The position numbers and the translations under genes were made by a program. A stretch of DNA of 36,252 nucleotides from Bacillota bacterium (GTDB lineage: Bacteria > Bacillota > Clostridia > Oscillospirales > CAG-272), in the NCBI GenBank assembly GCA_029219205.1, contig JAQXSY010000133.1, positions 1 to 36,252 of the forward strand, written 5' to 3'. Positions 7,916-16,234 of this stretch are shown one piece after another (within the stretch, counting starts at the first letter, position 1; each line of letters starts with the position of its first letter). The notes below the pieces were generated by a model. That model was not told the origin of the DNA and did not search any database. It saw nothing but the letters and a program-made list of their open reading frames with translations.

Positions 7916-9787
7916 TTTTTCATAATACTGCGCCTGCGCATACCAGAGCCGGCTGTACTCTCCGTCCGTATCTTCCAAAAGCGTGTCATGCGAGCCGAGC
8001 TGTACGAGCTGACCGTGATCGAACACGGCAATTTCGTCGCAGAATCGGCAGGATGACAGTCTGTGGCTGATGAACACGGCGGTTTTGTTTTCCACAAATA
8101 CGTTGAAATTCTCGTAGACTGCCGCTTCGGCGATCGGATCAAGCGCGGCTGTGGGTTCATCAAGCACTACAAACGGCGCATCCTTGTACAGCGCACGTGC
8201 AAGTGCAATCTTCTGACGTTCGCCGCCCGAGAATTCGATGCCTTCGGAGTCGTATTCACGTCCGATTGCGCGCTTCAGAGGATCTTTTTCCTTTGCATCG
8301 GGGTCATTTTCAAGACTTTCGAGCTTGTCTCCGAGGCCCACGCGGATGAGGCAGTCACGCACTTTTTTGTCGTCATAAGTGCAGTCTGCGGCGACGTTTT
8401 CGCCGAGCGGGAAGCCGAACAGGGTGTAATCCTGAAACACCACCGAGAACAGCGCCATGTATTCGTCATACCTGTACCGAGTTATGTCGATGCCGTTTAG
8501 GAGAATTTTGCCCTCTGTCGGGTCGTACAGGCGGCACAGAAGCTTGATGAACGTAGTCTTGCCGGAGCCGTTTTCACCGACAATCGCCAGCTTGTCGCCG
8601 ATTTTGAACTTCATGCCGACATGACGGAGAGCCCATGTATCGGTACGCGGGTATTTGAAGCTGACGTCGCGAAACTCGATTTCGTAATCGATATCGTCAC
8701 GCTTTTCCACGGCGAGGGTGCCGCGATACATATCGTTGGGCAGGTCAAGGAATTCATAGAATTGGATGAGGTATACATTGTTGTGACGCAGTCTGCCGAA
8801 TTCGGATGCGAAGTTTGAAACAGCATTTAAAAACCGCATTGTCGTACCCTGATAAAGCAGGAAATTACCGATTCCGAACACACCGATGAAAGCCTTTGCC
8901 GCCACAAACAGGAACAGTGCGATATTCAGCACGGCGTTCAGAATCATCGACAGTACGCCGAATTTGATCTGCACCTGCTCCATTTTTTTGATCCACACGG
9001 GACTAAGCTGATATCTGCGGTATTCTTCCATCACGATTCGGTTGAGATTGAATATTATCATATCCGATCCTTTTGCGCGTGAGTATACTCCCAAGATTGT
9101 ATTACTCTGCGCCAAATCAGCGACAACTTCGTTTATTTTCACGGTTGAATCATTTGACATTCTTATGGACAGGACTGTGTTCACCACGATCAGCGCGATA
9201 ATTATGACAGCGGAAAATGGCGAATTGATGAATGCGAAAATGCCTGTAAATTCTCCTTCGGCGGCCATTGAAAACATGGATACCGTTAGAGAAACCGAGA
9301 AAACTATATTCAGAATATTCCCGACCAGTCCCTGGACAGCCCATTTTACCGTATTGATACCGCCGCCGGTTGCAGCCATTGCCGCAAATATCTTCGAGCG
9401 CAGCAGTACCACATCGGGATTTTCAAGATGCTCATACTGCAGATTGTTCTGTACATCGATCATGTAGGCTTCGTGCTTCTGAAACATGAGATAATCCTTC
9501 ATAGTCCGCCTGCTCTGGATAAATCTCGTCACAACGGAGATCACAAACCCGACGACTACCGTAATTCCTGCGAGGATAAGCATTTTTTTCGGGTTACAGT
9601 CTCCCGCCAGTTCGTTTACCATCTGTGCGGACATATACAGCCCGAAATAAGGGGTGAAGGTCTCGAGCAAAGTACAGACCGCCTGCCAGAACCAGAATCC
9701 CGGCATGATCTCGTTCAATATACCTATCGCGCGCCGGATGAGCGCCCAGTCTTCGCGGAGCGTGCGTTTGTTTTCGTTATTCTTCAT
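7913..9787 (-). CDS. ABC exporter half-transporter (membrane domain + ATPase), second of pair
   Basis: Type IV ABC exporter with an N-terminal six-helix membrane domain (about residues 30-330) and a C-terminal ATPase domain. Walker A is GENGSGKTT, the signature FSGGERQK, Walker B VVLDEPTAALDP with the catalytic Glu, and the H-loop FISHRLSS. It probably forms a heterodimer with the product of the overlapping upstream gene. The track start is a GTG at 9817; ATG 9787 (MKNNENKRTL) has AAAGGGG about 9 nt upstream and is preferred. It overlaps the upstream gene by 11 nt, which suggests translational coupling. It is the last gene of the LytTR/GHKL-controlled operon. The substrate is unknown; peptides, lipids or drugs are the common choices. 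Confidence 0.93.
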   Translation of the reverse strand: MKNNENKRTLREDWALIRRAIGILNEIMPGFWFWQAVCTLLETFTPYFGLYMSAQMVNELAGDCNPKKMLILAGITVVVGFVISVVTRFIQSRRTMKDYLMFQKHEAYMIDVQNNLQYEHLENPDVVLLRSKIFAAMAATGGGINTVKWAVQGLVGNILNIVFSVSLTVSMFSMAAEGEFTGIFAFINSPFSAVIIIALIVVNTVLSIRMSNDSTVKINEVVADLAQSNTILGVYSRAKGSDMIIFNLNRIVMEEYRRYQLSPVWIKKMEQVQIKFGVLSMILNAVLNIALFLFVAAKAFIGVFGIGNFLLYQGTTMRFLNAVSNFASEFGRLRHNNVYLIQFYEFLDLPNDMYRGTLAVEKRDDIDYEIEFRDVSFKYPRTDTWALRHVGMKFKIGDKLAIVGENGSGKTTFIKLLCRLYDPTEGKILLNGIDITRYRYDEYMALFSVVFQDYTLFGFPLGENVAADCTYDDKKVRDCLIRVGLGDKLESLENDPDAKEKDPLKRAIGREYDSEGIEFSGGERQKIALARALYKDAPFVVLDEPTAALDPIAEAAVYENFNVFVENKTAVFISHRLSSCRFCDEIAVFDHGQLVQLGSHDTLLEDTDGEYSRLWYAQAQYYEK

Positions 9788-11636
9788 CGTTGACATCCCC
9801 TTTCTGTGAATCCTCACGGTAATATTTCGACTGAATATCGAACAGCTCCCGATATTTGCCGCCGCGTGCCATCAGCTCGTCATGTGTGCCGACTTCCGAA
9901 AAATTTGCGCCGTCGAGCAGAAAAATTCTGTCGCAGAAGCGTGTGGATGCAAGTCTGTGCGAGATGAACACGGACGTTGCGTGCGCGGCAATTTCGTTGT
10001 AACGGCGGTACATTCTGTCCTCTGCAATCGGGTCGAGAGCCGCCGTCGGCTCGTCGAGGATGATGCACGGCGGATTCTTGTACAGCAGCCGTGCCAGCAG
10101 GAGCTTCTGTGTTTCTCCGCCTGACAGCTCAATGCCGTCCCTGTTCACCTCACGGTTGAGCGTAGTTTCCGCACCGTTCGGCAGAGACTCGATTTTCTCG
10201 GCAAGTCCCGCCGTTTCGATGCAGTATCCGAGCTTTTCGCGGTCGATTTCGTCGTCGGTCATGGCGGAAGCAATATTCTGTGCAATCGACACGGGCAGGA
10301 GGTGGTAATCCTGCGGCACAAAACCGAACAGCGAATACATTTCGTCCCTGTTGTAGTCGCTCAGCGGATGTCCGTCGAGCAGAACTTCACCTTCGTCGGG
10401 AATGAGCAGTCCGCACATCAGCATCGTCAGCGTCGTTTTGCCTGCGCCGTTCAGACCGACGAGAGCGATTTTCTCACCCGCTTCGATTCTGAACGACACG
10501 TTGTCAAGCACCTTTTTCTCACCCTGCGGGTATTTGAAGGAGACGTTTTTGAATTCGATGGAAAACGGTCCTTTCGGCACGGGAATACCCTCGCCGCGGT
10601 TGAGTCTGTCGGGCACCTCCATCGCCTCGCGGAAATCGGAAATCTGCATCGCGCCGTTATGCACGCGGTTGATCGTGCCGAGGATACCGTCCATCAGTCC
10701 CGACATTGACGTAATAGCGGAGAAGTACAGCACGAACAAGGACGCGTCCACGTCGCCCTCTACGGCTTTGTAAATGAGGAACGCATACGACGCGCCGTCG
10801 CGGATGAGGACAACGAGGAAATTTCCGATTGCATTAAGAATACTGCGCATTTCCAGCTTCTTCTGCTCGTTCAGGCGCAGGTCAAAGAGATTCGCAAGCC
10901 GGTTGCGGATAGGTTCCTGCATGGTGTAAAGCCGCACGTCCTTGGCGTACTTGAAATCCCGGGACATTCCGAATGTGGAATAGCCGATTTTCTTGTCGAG
11001 ATCATTGCGCACGTCCCTGTCTTTCCAGTTCTGCGTCCGTTCCCACTTGCTCATAAAGTAGTTCAGCATGCATCCCACGGCAAGCAGAAGGATAATGACG
11101 GGATGCAGGAGCGAGATGACCGAGCCGAACAGCAGAAAATTGAGTATCTGCGAGAGCATATTCGAAAAATCCATCGGAAAATGCACACCCGCAGTGTGGT
11201 TGTCCCGCACAGCATTGTTGGCGCGCTCGTTCATTTTCTGTATTTCAGGATCGAAATCGAGATACCAGTCGCGGTCACGCTTTCTGTAATCCCACATATA
11301 AATCATGCGCTGGAGAATGTAATACTCGGAGTTTGCGATTTTGGTGTTCAGAATAATGCTCGACAGCTCAAACAGAAGTTTTGCAATAAGCAGACCAACG
11401 ATCACCAGTGCGATATACGAAAATCTGTCCGAAGCTTCAAGCACCGACAAAATGGCGGACGGCGTGTACAGTGAGAGTGCGGACAGGATCAGCGAAACCG
11501 GCACGGTGAAAATCCCCACAAACGCAAGTCCGCGATCGTATTTCCAGAGCAGGCGGTATATGTATCCCACGCAGGAGCACATGCCGTATTTCGGCTTGTG
11601 CTTGGGCTCTTTATTATTTTTGTCTTTCTTGGCCAT
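9777..11636 (-). CDS. ABC exporter half-transporter (membrane domain + ATPase), first of pair
   Basis: 619-aa ABC exporter subunit with a Lys-rich cytoplasmic N-terminus (MAKKDKNNKE), six membrane helices and a complete ATPase domain. Walker A is GLNGAGKTT, the signature LSGGETQK, Walker B IILDEPTAALDP and the H-loop FISHRLAS. Both NBDs of the pair keep the catalytic Glu, so there is no obvious degenerate site. GGGAGG lies 8 nt before ATG 11636. It lies about 105 nt downstream of the histidine kinase gene and overlaps the second ABC gene. The arrangement suggests the two-component pair senses something this pump moves (inference from context). Confidence 0.93.
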   Translation of the reverse strand: MAKKDKNNKEPKHKPKYGMCSCVGYIYRLLWKYDRGLAFVGIFTVPVSLILSALSLYTPSAILSVLEASDRFSYIALVIVGLLIAKLLFELSSIILNTKIANSEYYILQRMIYMWDYRKRDRDWYLDFDPEIQKMNERANNAVRDNHTAGVHFPMDFSNMLSQILNFLLFGSVISLLHPVIILLLAVGCMLNYFMSKWERTQNWKDRDVRNDLDKKIGYSTFGMSRDFKYAKDVRLYTMQEPIRNRLANLFDLRLNEQKKLEMRSILNAIGNFLVVLIRDGASYAFLIYKAVEGDVDASLFVLYFSAITSMSGLMDGILGTINRVHNGAMQISDFREAMEVPDRLNRGEGIPVPKGPFSIEFKNVSFKYPQGEKKVLDNVSFRIEAGEKIALVGLNGAGKTTLTMLMCGLLIPDEGEVLLDGHPLSDYNRDEMYSLFGFVPQDYHLLPVSIAQNIASAMTDDEIDREKLGYCIETAGLAEKIESLPNGAETTLNREVNRDGIELSGGETQKLLLARLLYKNPPCIILDEPTAALDPIAEDRMYRRYNEIAAHATSVFISHRLASTRFCDRIFLLDGANFSEVGTHDELMARGGKYRELFDIQSKYYREDSQKGDVNDEE

Positions 11637-11742
11637 GTGTAATTCCTCCCTTCGGCTATACTTACATTAATAGCATACAAAAACGAAAAAGAGTGCATTC
11701 CGTGAACCAAATGTCGTTTTCGGTGAACGAAATGCACTTTCA

Positions 11743-12399
11743 TCAATCGAGAGGGATCAGAATCTCAGCGGTAAACCCGCCGTCCTCGCTGTCCGCCGAG
11801 AAAAGACCGCCGTATTTATTCACGACGCTCTCAACACGCGACAAACCGAAGCCATGATCGACGCCTTTCTGCGACGCAAAAAGGCGTCCGCGCTTGTTCA
11901 GTTTCCTGCCCGCGGCGTTGGTGAATGCAAGGTAGAACTGCGTGTTTTTCTGCCCGATGTAGATGCGGATGAAACGGTCGTCGGCAGGCAGTTTTTTGTT
12001 TTCCTCCACGGCGTTGTCCAACAGATTTCCGATTATGACGCACAAATCAACATCCGTAACAGGCGTGCCGTCGGGTATCTTCGCTTTTGCGTTGACCCGG
12101 ATATCATTCTGCGCGGCTATGTTCATCTTTCCGTTGAGAATGGCGTCTACCATAACGCGCCCTGTTTTGATAACGTTGTCCACATTTGTGAGATCATCGT
12201 TCAGCGAGCGCAGGTAGTCATTGACTTCATCGTACTTGCCGAGCGCCATACTTGCCTGCAAAGCCTGAATGTGGTTGTGGTAGTCGTGCCGCCATCCGCG
12301 CATTTTGGTATACATCGACTCCACTTCGTCGCAGTATTTTTTAAGCAGATCGCTCTGATAAGCCTCGATCCGCTTGTCTATCCATTTTTGAAACAGCAT
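11743..12399 (-). CDS. soluble sensor histidine kinase, GHKL (AgrC-like) type
   Basis: 218-aa kinase with the AgrC/HPK10-type H-box RGWRHDYHNHIQ (phospho-acceptor His38), N-box IIGNLLDNAVEE and G-box GFGLSRVESVV. There is no membrane segment or sensor domain: only about 30 charged, helical residues precede the H-box. An in-frame TAA two codons before the ATG and a good GAGGT site show that the short start is real. Most AgrC-type kinases have five to seven helices, so the signal may be cytoplasmic or delivered by a partner such as the ABC pair (inference). It follows the response regulator after 25 nt and should phosphorylate it. Confidence 0.9.
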   Translation of the reverse strand: MLFQKWIDKRIEAYQSDLLKKYCDEVESMYTKMRGWRHDYHNHIQALQASMALGKYDEVNDYLRSLNDDLTNVDNVIKTGRVMVDAILNGKMNIAAQNDIRVNAKAKIPDGTPVTDVDLCVIIGNLLDNAVEENKKLPADDRFIRIYIGQKNTQFYLAFTNAAGRKLNKRGRLFASQKGVDHGFGLSRVESVVNKYGGLFSADSEDGGFTAEILIPLD

Positions 12400-12424
12400 A
12401 TTTTACCTCTTTAGAATAAGCGGC

Positions 12425-13126
12425 TTAGAATAAGCGAATTATCTCTTTCCCGATCTTCTCTGCCATGCCGCGGCTGATGGGAACTTCTTCTTCATTTTTC
12501 AGCACCACGCAGTCGCCCTTTATCCGCTTTACATACCTCAGATTCACGATAAACGACCGCTGACACTTGAAGAAATACTCGTCGAGCAGTTTTTCCGCCT
12601 CCGCGAGCGAGGATTTCATGCGGTAAGTTTCAGCTTCTGTGTAAATGACGACATACTGCTTCTGCGCTTCGACGTGAGTGATCCTGCTCAGCGGAACGTA
12701 GTCCACCTGCCTGTCGAAAGCGACGCGCAGACGTTTTTCGGCTTTGTTTAAGTTTGCTGCCGCTTTGTCGAGAATGGCGTGCAGTTTTTCCTCGGAGACA
12801 GGTTTCATGAGATAGTGGAGCGCGGAGACCTCGTACCCTTCAGCTATGAAATCCGGAAAGCCGGTGATGAAGACGATCTGAACGGCATCATTGGTTTGTC
12901 GGATGGTTTTGGCAAGTTCCACACCGTTCATTGCCCCCATTTCGATATCGAGAAGGAGGATGTCGCGGTTCTGATCTTCGGCATAGTCAAACAGAAACGC
13001 TTCGGCGGATGGGAACGAATCTATCGTAATGGTATGACCGTTCTGGCTCCCCCATGAAGAAACCAACACGGTAAGGTATTCGATTTGTTTCTGTTCATCG
13101 TCGCAGATTGCAATTCTCAAGGTCAT
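12425..13126 (-). CDS. LytTR-family response regulator
   Basis: 233-aa regulator with an N-terminal receiver (acidic pair DD at residues 9-10, phospho-acceptor Asp60 in LLLDIEM, conserved Lys in LMKPV) and a C-terminal LytTR DNA-binding domain (about residues 130-230, with YVPLSRITHVEAQKQYV and KCQRSFIVNLRYVKRI). It is the partner of the GHKL kinase just downstream and the probable activator of the ABC operon, possibly its own. ATG 13126 is chosen because AGGTGA lies 4 nt upstream and receiver domains begin like MTLRIAICDDE; the track's longer start adds unrelated residues. The stop region carries a tandem 14-nt near-duplication (CGCTTATTCTAA twice). Confidence 0.93.
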   Translation of the reverse strand: MTLRIAICDDEQKQIEYLTVLVSSWGSQNGHTITIDSFPSAEAFLFDYAEDQNRDILLLDIEMGAMNGVELAKTIRQTNDAVQIVFITGFPDFIAEGYEVSALHYLMKPVSEEKLHAILDKAAANLNKAEKRLRVAFDRQVDYVPLSRITHVEAQKQYVVIYTEAETYRMKSSLAEAEKLLDEYFFKCQRSFIVNLRYVKRIKGDCVVLKNEEEVPISRGMAEKIGKEIIRLF

Positions 13127-13165
13127 GTTGTCACCTGCATTTTTATGAGCGTGATTTATGGATAT

Positions 13166-13194
13166 AGTATAACACAAATTATCGTTTTAGTAAA
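13166..13194 (-). promoter_or_regulatory. promoter of the LytTR-GHKL-ABC-ABC operon
   Basis: On the minus strand: -35 TTTACT (13194-13189), 17-bp spacer, extended -10 TGTTATACT (box 13171-13166). A transcript would start near 13159, giving a leader of about 33 nt. No LytTR-type direct repeats were clear just upstream. Confidence 0.55.
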
Positions 13195-13356
13195 GAAACT
13201 GAGCGCTGTGCGGCAGTAAAGATTATCGTTCATGTGTTTATAATGTCCGAACTTCTGCAAAAGCCGCGGTATGCCGTGCGCCCGGACGCGCATACGGATT
13301 GTCGGAGAACGGAATCCGCATTACAAGTCTGTTTTTTGACAATTCTTGCTGCAGAT

Positions 13357-13392
13357 AAGGCGGTTAAGCGCAGGAGTGCCTAACCGCCTTTG
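13357..13392 (-). terminator. hairpin terminator downstream of the lipoprotein gene
   Basis: Perfect 10-bp stem AAGGCGGTTA / TAACCGCCTT with a 14-nt loop. The T-run is poor in both directions, so this is a likely but not certain terminator. Confidence 0.45.
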
Positions 13393-13410
13393 TGAACAGA
13401 AAACTTCTGG

Positions 13411-13905
13411 TCATTTATCTAACTCAAATACGTGCTTAAATTCTTTTACCGTTTCTCCAAAACTGCAAATCAAGGAATAACTTCCAAGTTCAGCGTCAGC
13501 AGGAATATTGAAATAATAACTAAATGAACGTTTTTCTCCTGGGGCAATCTCATGTTTTCCGAAATCATCAGTATCCGCAGTAGGTTCTGGCGACAATGTG
13601 AAACTATTATCACTATCAACACAAACCAACTTTACGTTTGCTCGAAAGAAACTATATGGTCCTTCCCACGCATAACTCACATTTTGTTGGTTTGTTAAAT
13701 CAACAGAAATTCGCACCCGTTCGCCTCTCTCAACAGAGTCGCTCATAACTTGATATGAAAATCCAAAGTCTGCATCATCAATCTGCTGTATTCCCATATC
13801 TGTTGTGTCGTCATATGAACTATCAGATTCTTTTTCCGAGGGCAGTACAGTACACCCTGTTAAAAGAAATGTCAAAATCAAAAGTATCGAAAATATTCGT
13901 TTCAT
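13411..13905 (-). CDS. small secreted lipoprotein of unknown function
   Basis: 164 aa with a lipoprotein signal peptide: basic MKR, a hydrophobic stretch and lipobox LLTGC (Cys18), then an acidic Ser/Asp linker. The remainder looks like a beta-sandwich: residues 50-160 alternate strand-like segments, including ERVRISVDLTNQQN and APGEKRSFSYYF, resembling intracellular-proteinase-inhibitor or CARDB-like folds (weak inference). GAGGA with 6-nt spacing supports the ATG. It sits 14 nt after a subtilase pseudogene on the same strand, so the two may once have been cotranscribed, and an inhibitor or partner role for the protease is possible but unproven. The region is visibly richer in A+T than its neighbours. 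Confidence 0.7.
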   Translation of the reverse strand: MKRIFSILLILTFLLTGCTVLPSEKESDSSYDDTTDMGIQQIDDADFGFSYQVMSDSVERGERVRISVDLTNQQNVSYAWEGPYSFFRANVKLVCVDSDNSFTLSPEPTADTDDFGKHEIAPGEKRSFSYYFNIPADAELGSYSLICSFGETVKEFKHVFELDK

Positions 13906-13919
13906 ACAGATTCCTCAAG

Positions 13920-14505
13920 TCATTCCACTAAATTATACGTCAATGAAAGCCAGTCTCCTTCGTTTCCATTGGCTATAGAACCATACTGATATAAAACAAT
14001 CGAGTAATTTCCACTCTCACCAGCAACCACGCGAAGCATTTCAACTATTCGATACCCCCGGGCTTGCTGCTTTATTACCGGTATTATACGAGGAATAAAT
14101 CGGATTATCATTATAGTTACCAGCAGATTTAACAACCGTAATAAAGTGAGCGAGAATCTGATAATCATACACCCCGTCTATATCGTTCCGATATTGTTTA
14201 ACGCCGTCAGAATAACTACCGTCCGCATCCGGTGTTCCATTGTTATAATATCCAAAACTACAATTTACAATATCACAAGCGTTATCAATAAACCACTGTA
14301 TTCCAATTCTATCCACATCGCTGACATATTATTCTGCATCGGGAGCAATAGCAGTTAAAATTGATGCTACATTTGTTGCGTGGGGCGTCACATCTACCTA
14401 ACTATCCCTATAAGTAATATTTTTGTCGGCAAGATTGACATGAGTTTCATCACAGATTCCCTTTCTATAAGCAATATTCAATTTATTCAATAAACGAAGA
14501 CTGTT
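13920..14505 (-). pseudogene. decayed S8 (subtilisin-like) serine protease
   Basis: Reading the minus strand, a broken frame encodes THVNLADKNITYRDS, a TAG at 14398-14400, then VDVTPHATNVASILTA (remnant of the HGTHVA catalytic-His block), a TAA at 14329-14331, then IQWFIDNACDIVNCSFG and VVKSAGNYN (oxyanion Asn block). After SPG the frame ends and a C-terminal piece (VVAGESGNYSIVLYQYG to NLVE) continues in another frame to the TGA at 13920. The catalytic-Ser block (GTSMA) and the Asp block are missing. This is at least two nonsense mutations plus a frameshift or deletion. Confidence 0.75.
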
Positions 14506-14537
14506 TCACGGTTATTTGGGTTCTAACTTAATAACAT

Positions 14538-14579
14538 AAAAAGCGCACAAGCTGATACTTCAAAGTCCAACTCATGCGC
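14538..14579 (-). terminator. terminator of the 34-codon ORF
   Basis: On the minus strand GCGCATGAG (14579-14571) pairs with CTTGTGCGC (14551-14543) over nine positions including two G-U pairs, followed by TTTTTATG. The hairpin includes the stop codon of the small ORF. Confidence 0.6.
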
Positions 14580-14676
14580 TCATGTTGATACGTTTACTTT
14601 GTCCTCCACGTAATTGGCAACAATACAAGATATAATTTCGCACGGGTGCAGACCTTTTGCAATAACGAATGTTCAT
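14572..14676 (-). CDS. small ORF, 34 aa, unknown
   Basis: Not in the ORF track. ATG 14676 is preceded by a strong GGAGGT at 14688-14683 with 6-nt spacing. The product starts MNIRYCKRSAPVRNYI, is basic and has a Cys-Cys pair plus one more Cys; it ends at TGA 14574-14572 inside a terminator hairpin. A promoter lies about 60 nt upstream. Promoter, RBS, ORF and terminator together make a complete transcription unit, upstream of and co-oriented with the subtilase pseudogene. It could be a true small protein or peptide, or the leader of the old protease gene. I do not recognise the family. Confidence 0.45.
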   Translation of the reverse strand: MNIRYCKRSAPVRNYILYCCQLRGGQSKRINMSA

Positions 14677-14732
14677 GATGTTACCTCCAATTACAGAATG
14701 CTGGCTCACTTCACACAGCTAACCGTATTGGT

Positions 14733-14761
14733 ATTTTATCATATAATTTTAGAAAATGCAA
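14733..14761 (-). promoter_or_regulatory. promoter for the 34-codon ORF
   Basis: Minus strand: -35 TTGCAT (14761-14756), 17-bp spacer, extended -10 TGATAAAAT (box 14738-14733). Confidence 0.5.
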
Positions 14762-14822
14762 TAGTTTTTACGAAAAAGGTTTGAATTTTGACGAACTTTT
14801 TTCGGACAAGCCGAGTGCACTA

Positions 14823-14851
14823 TTGAAAAAGCAAAAACGGCATGATATAAT
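14823..14851 (+). promoter_or_regulatory. promoter for the FAD oxidoreductase gene
   Basis: -35 TTGAAA (14823-14828), 17-bp spacer, extended -10 TGATATAAT (box 14846-14851). It is divergent from the small-ORF promoter about 60 bp away. Confidence 0.65.
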
Positions 14852-14942
14852 AAAAGTGTGATATGTGCCGGAACCTTTCTTTTACCTGTTTTGAGCAAGG
14901 ATTTATCATAGTTGATGTAAATAAGCATTACGGAGATTAAAA

Positions 14943-16118
14943 ATGAAACCGATTACAAATTCTGAATATGAAATTGCCGTGTGCGGCGGCGGATTTGCGG
15001 GAATCTCTGCGGCTTTGGCGGCGGCAAGGCTCGGGAAAAAAGTCATTTTATTTGAAAAGCAGTATATGCTCGGAGGACTTGGCACGGCAGGATTGGTTAC
15101 AATTTATCTTCCGCTTTGCGACGGATACGGCCATCAGGTTTCCTTCGGCATTGCGGAAGAACTGTTAAAACTCTCAGTTACTTACGGCGCAGAGGCGCTC
15201 TACCCGGGCAACTGGCTTGACGGACAGGGATCGCGGACCGAAAACGACAGCCGTTATATGGTGCAGTATAACGCTCAGCTTTTTGCAATTCTGGCAGAAA
15301 AACTGCTTATGGAAAACGGCGTTGACATTCTTTACGGAAGCTATGTCGTCGGCGCAGAAACCGAAGACAAAAAAATAAAGTCGCTCTATGTTGAAAACAA
15401 ATCGGGCAGAACGAAATACATTATTAACTCCGCAGTTGACGCAACAGGCGATTGCGACATTGCAAAATTTGCCGGCGCGCCAACCGAAACCTTAAAGCGC
15501 GGCAATGTATTGGCCGCCTGGTATTATTATTCGGGCGAAAACGGATACAGACTTCAGCAGCTCGGTGCGTCCGACAATCCGGAGAGAGCGGAAAACTCGC
15601 CAAAACCCTTAGTTGCGCGCCGTTTTACCGGGCTTGACGGAAAAGAAATCTCGGAAATGGTCTGCCTTTCTCATCAAACAGTATTGCAGGACTGGCTCAA
15701 AAAACGTGAAAAAAATCAAAATGCCGCAATAGCGACGCTCGCATCCATTCCGCAGATACGCATGACCCGCAGACTCATCGGAGAATATGAGCTTTCGCAC
15801 ACGGAAGAACACACTTTTTTCGCAGACTCCATAGGCATGGTCTCCAACTGGAAGAAGCGAGGCCCCGTATACGAAGTGCCTTTCGGAACGCTGTATAATA
15901 AATCGGTAAAAAATCTGATCGTCGCCGGCAGGTGCACGTCTGTCAGCGAGACGCTGTGGGACGTTATGCGTGTTATCCCGTGCTGTGCCGTTACGGGCGA
16001 GGCGGCGGGCACTGCGGCAGCTATGACTGACGATTTTTCCGCGTTAAAAATAACCGAGCTGCAGGAAGTATTGCAAAAAAACGGCGTTGTACTTCACGAA
16101 AATGACCTGCGTAAATAA
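14943..16118 (+). CDS. FAD-dependent oxidoreductase (FAD_oxidored family)
   Basis: 391-aa flavoprotein with an N-terminal dinucleotide-binding fold: CGGGFAGISAALAAARLGKK at residues 14-33, then an acidic residue (LFEK) that binds the ribose, and the GGLGTAGLV motif typical of this family. A second FAD segment is AVDATGDCDIAKFAG, and the C-terminal block NLIVAGRCTS to RVIPCCAVTGEAAGTAAAM is the usual closing FAD motif. Members often sit in carbohydrate-use loci, but the substrate is unknown. GGAG lies 7 nt before the ATG. It has its own strong promoter, and an acetyltransferase gene follows after about 115 nt. Confidence 0.88.
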   Translation: MKPITNSEYEIAVCGGGFAGISAALAAARLGKKVILFEKQYMLGGLGTAGLVTIYLPLCDGYGHQVSFGIAEELLKLSVTYGAEALYPGNWLDGQGSRTENDSRYMVQYNAQLFAILAEKLLMENGVDILYGSYVVGAETEDKKIKSLYVENKSGRTKYIINSAVDATGDCDIAKFAGAPTETLKRGNVLAAWYYYSGENGYRLQQLGASDNPERAENSPKPLVARRFTGLDGKEISEMVCLSHQTVLQDWLKKREKNQNAAIATLASIPQIRMTRRLIGEYELSHTEEHTFFADSIGMVSNWKKRGPVYEVPFGTLYNKSVKNLIVAGRCTSVSETLWDVMRVIPCCAVTGEAAGTAAAMTDDFSALKITELQEVLQKNGVVLHENDLRK

Positions 16119-16234
16119 AACAATCGGTTTTGCGTAAAATATTCTGACAAATAAAAAAAACAAAACAAAATTTTTGTTTCGGAATTACTTCAGTGATTAA
16201 AAACCGGCGCCAAAACGCCTGCGGAGAACTTACA

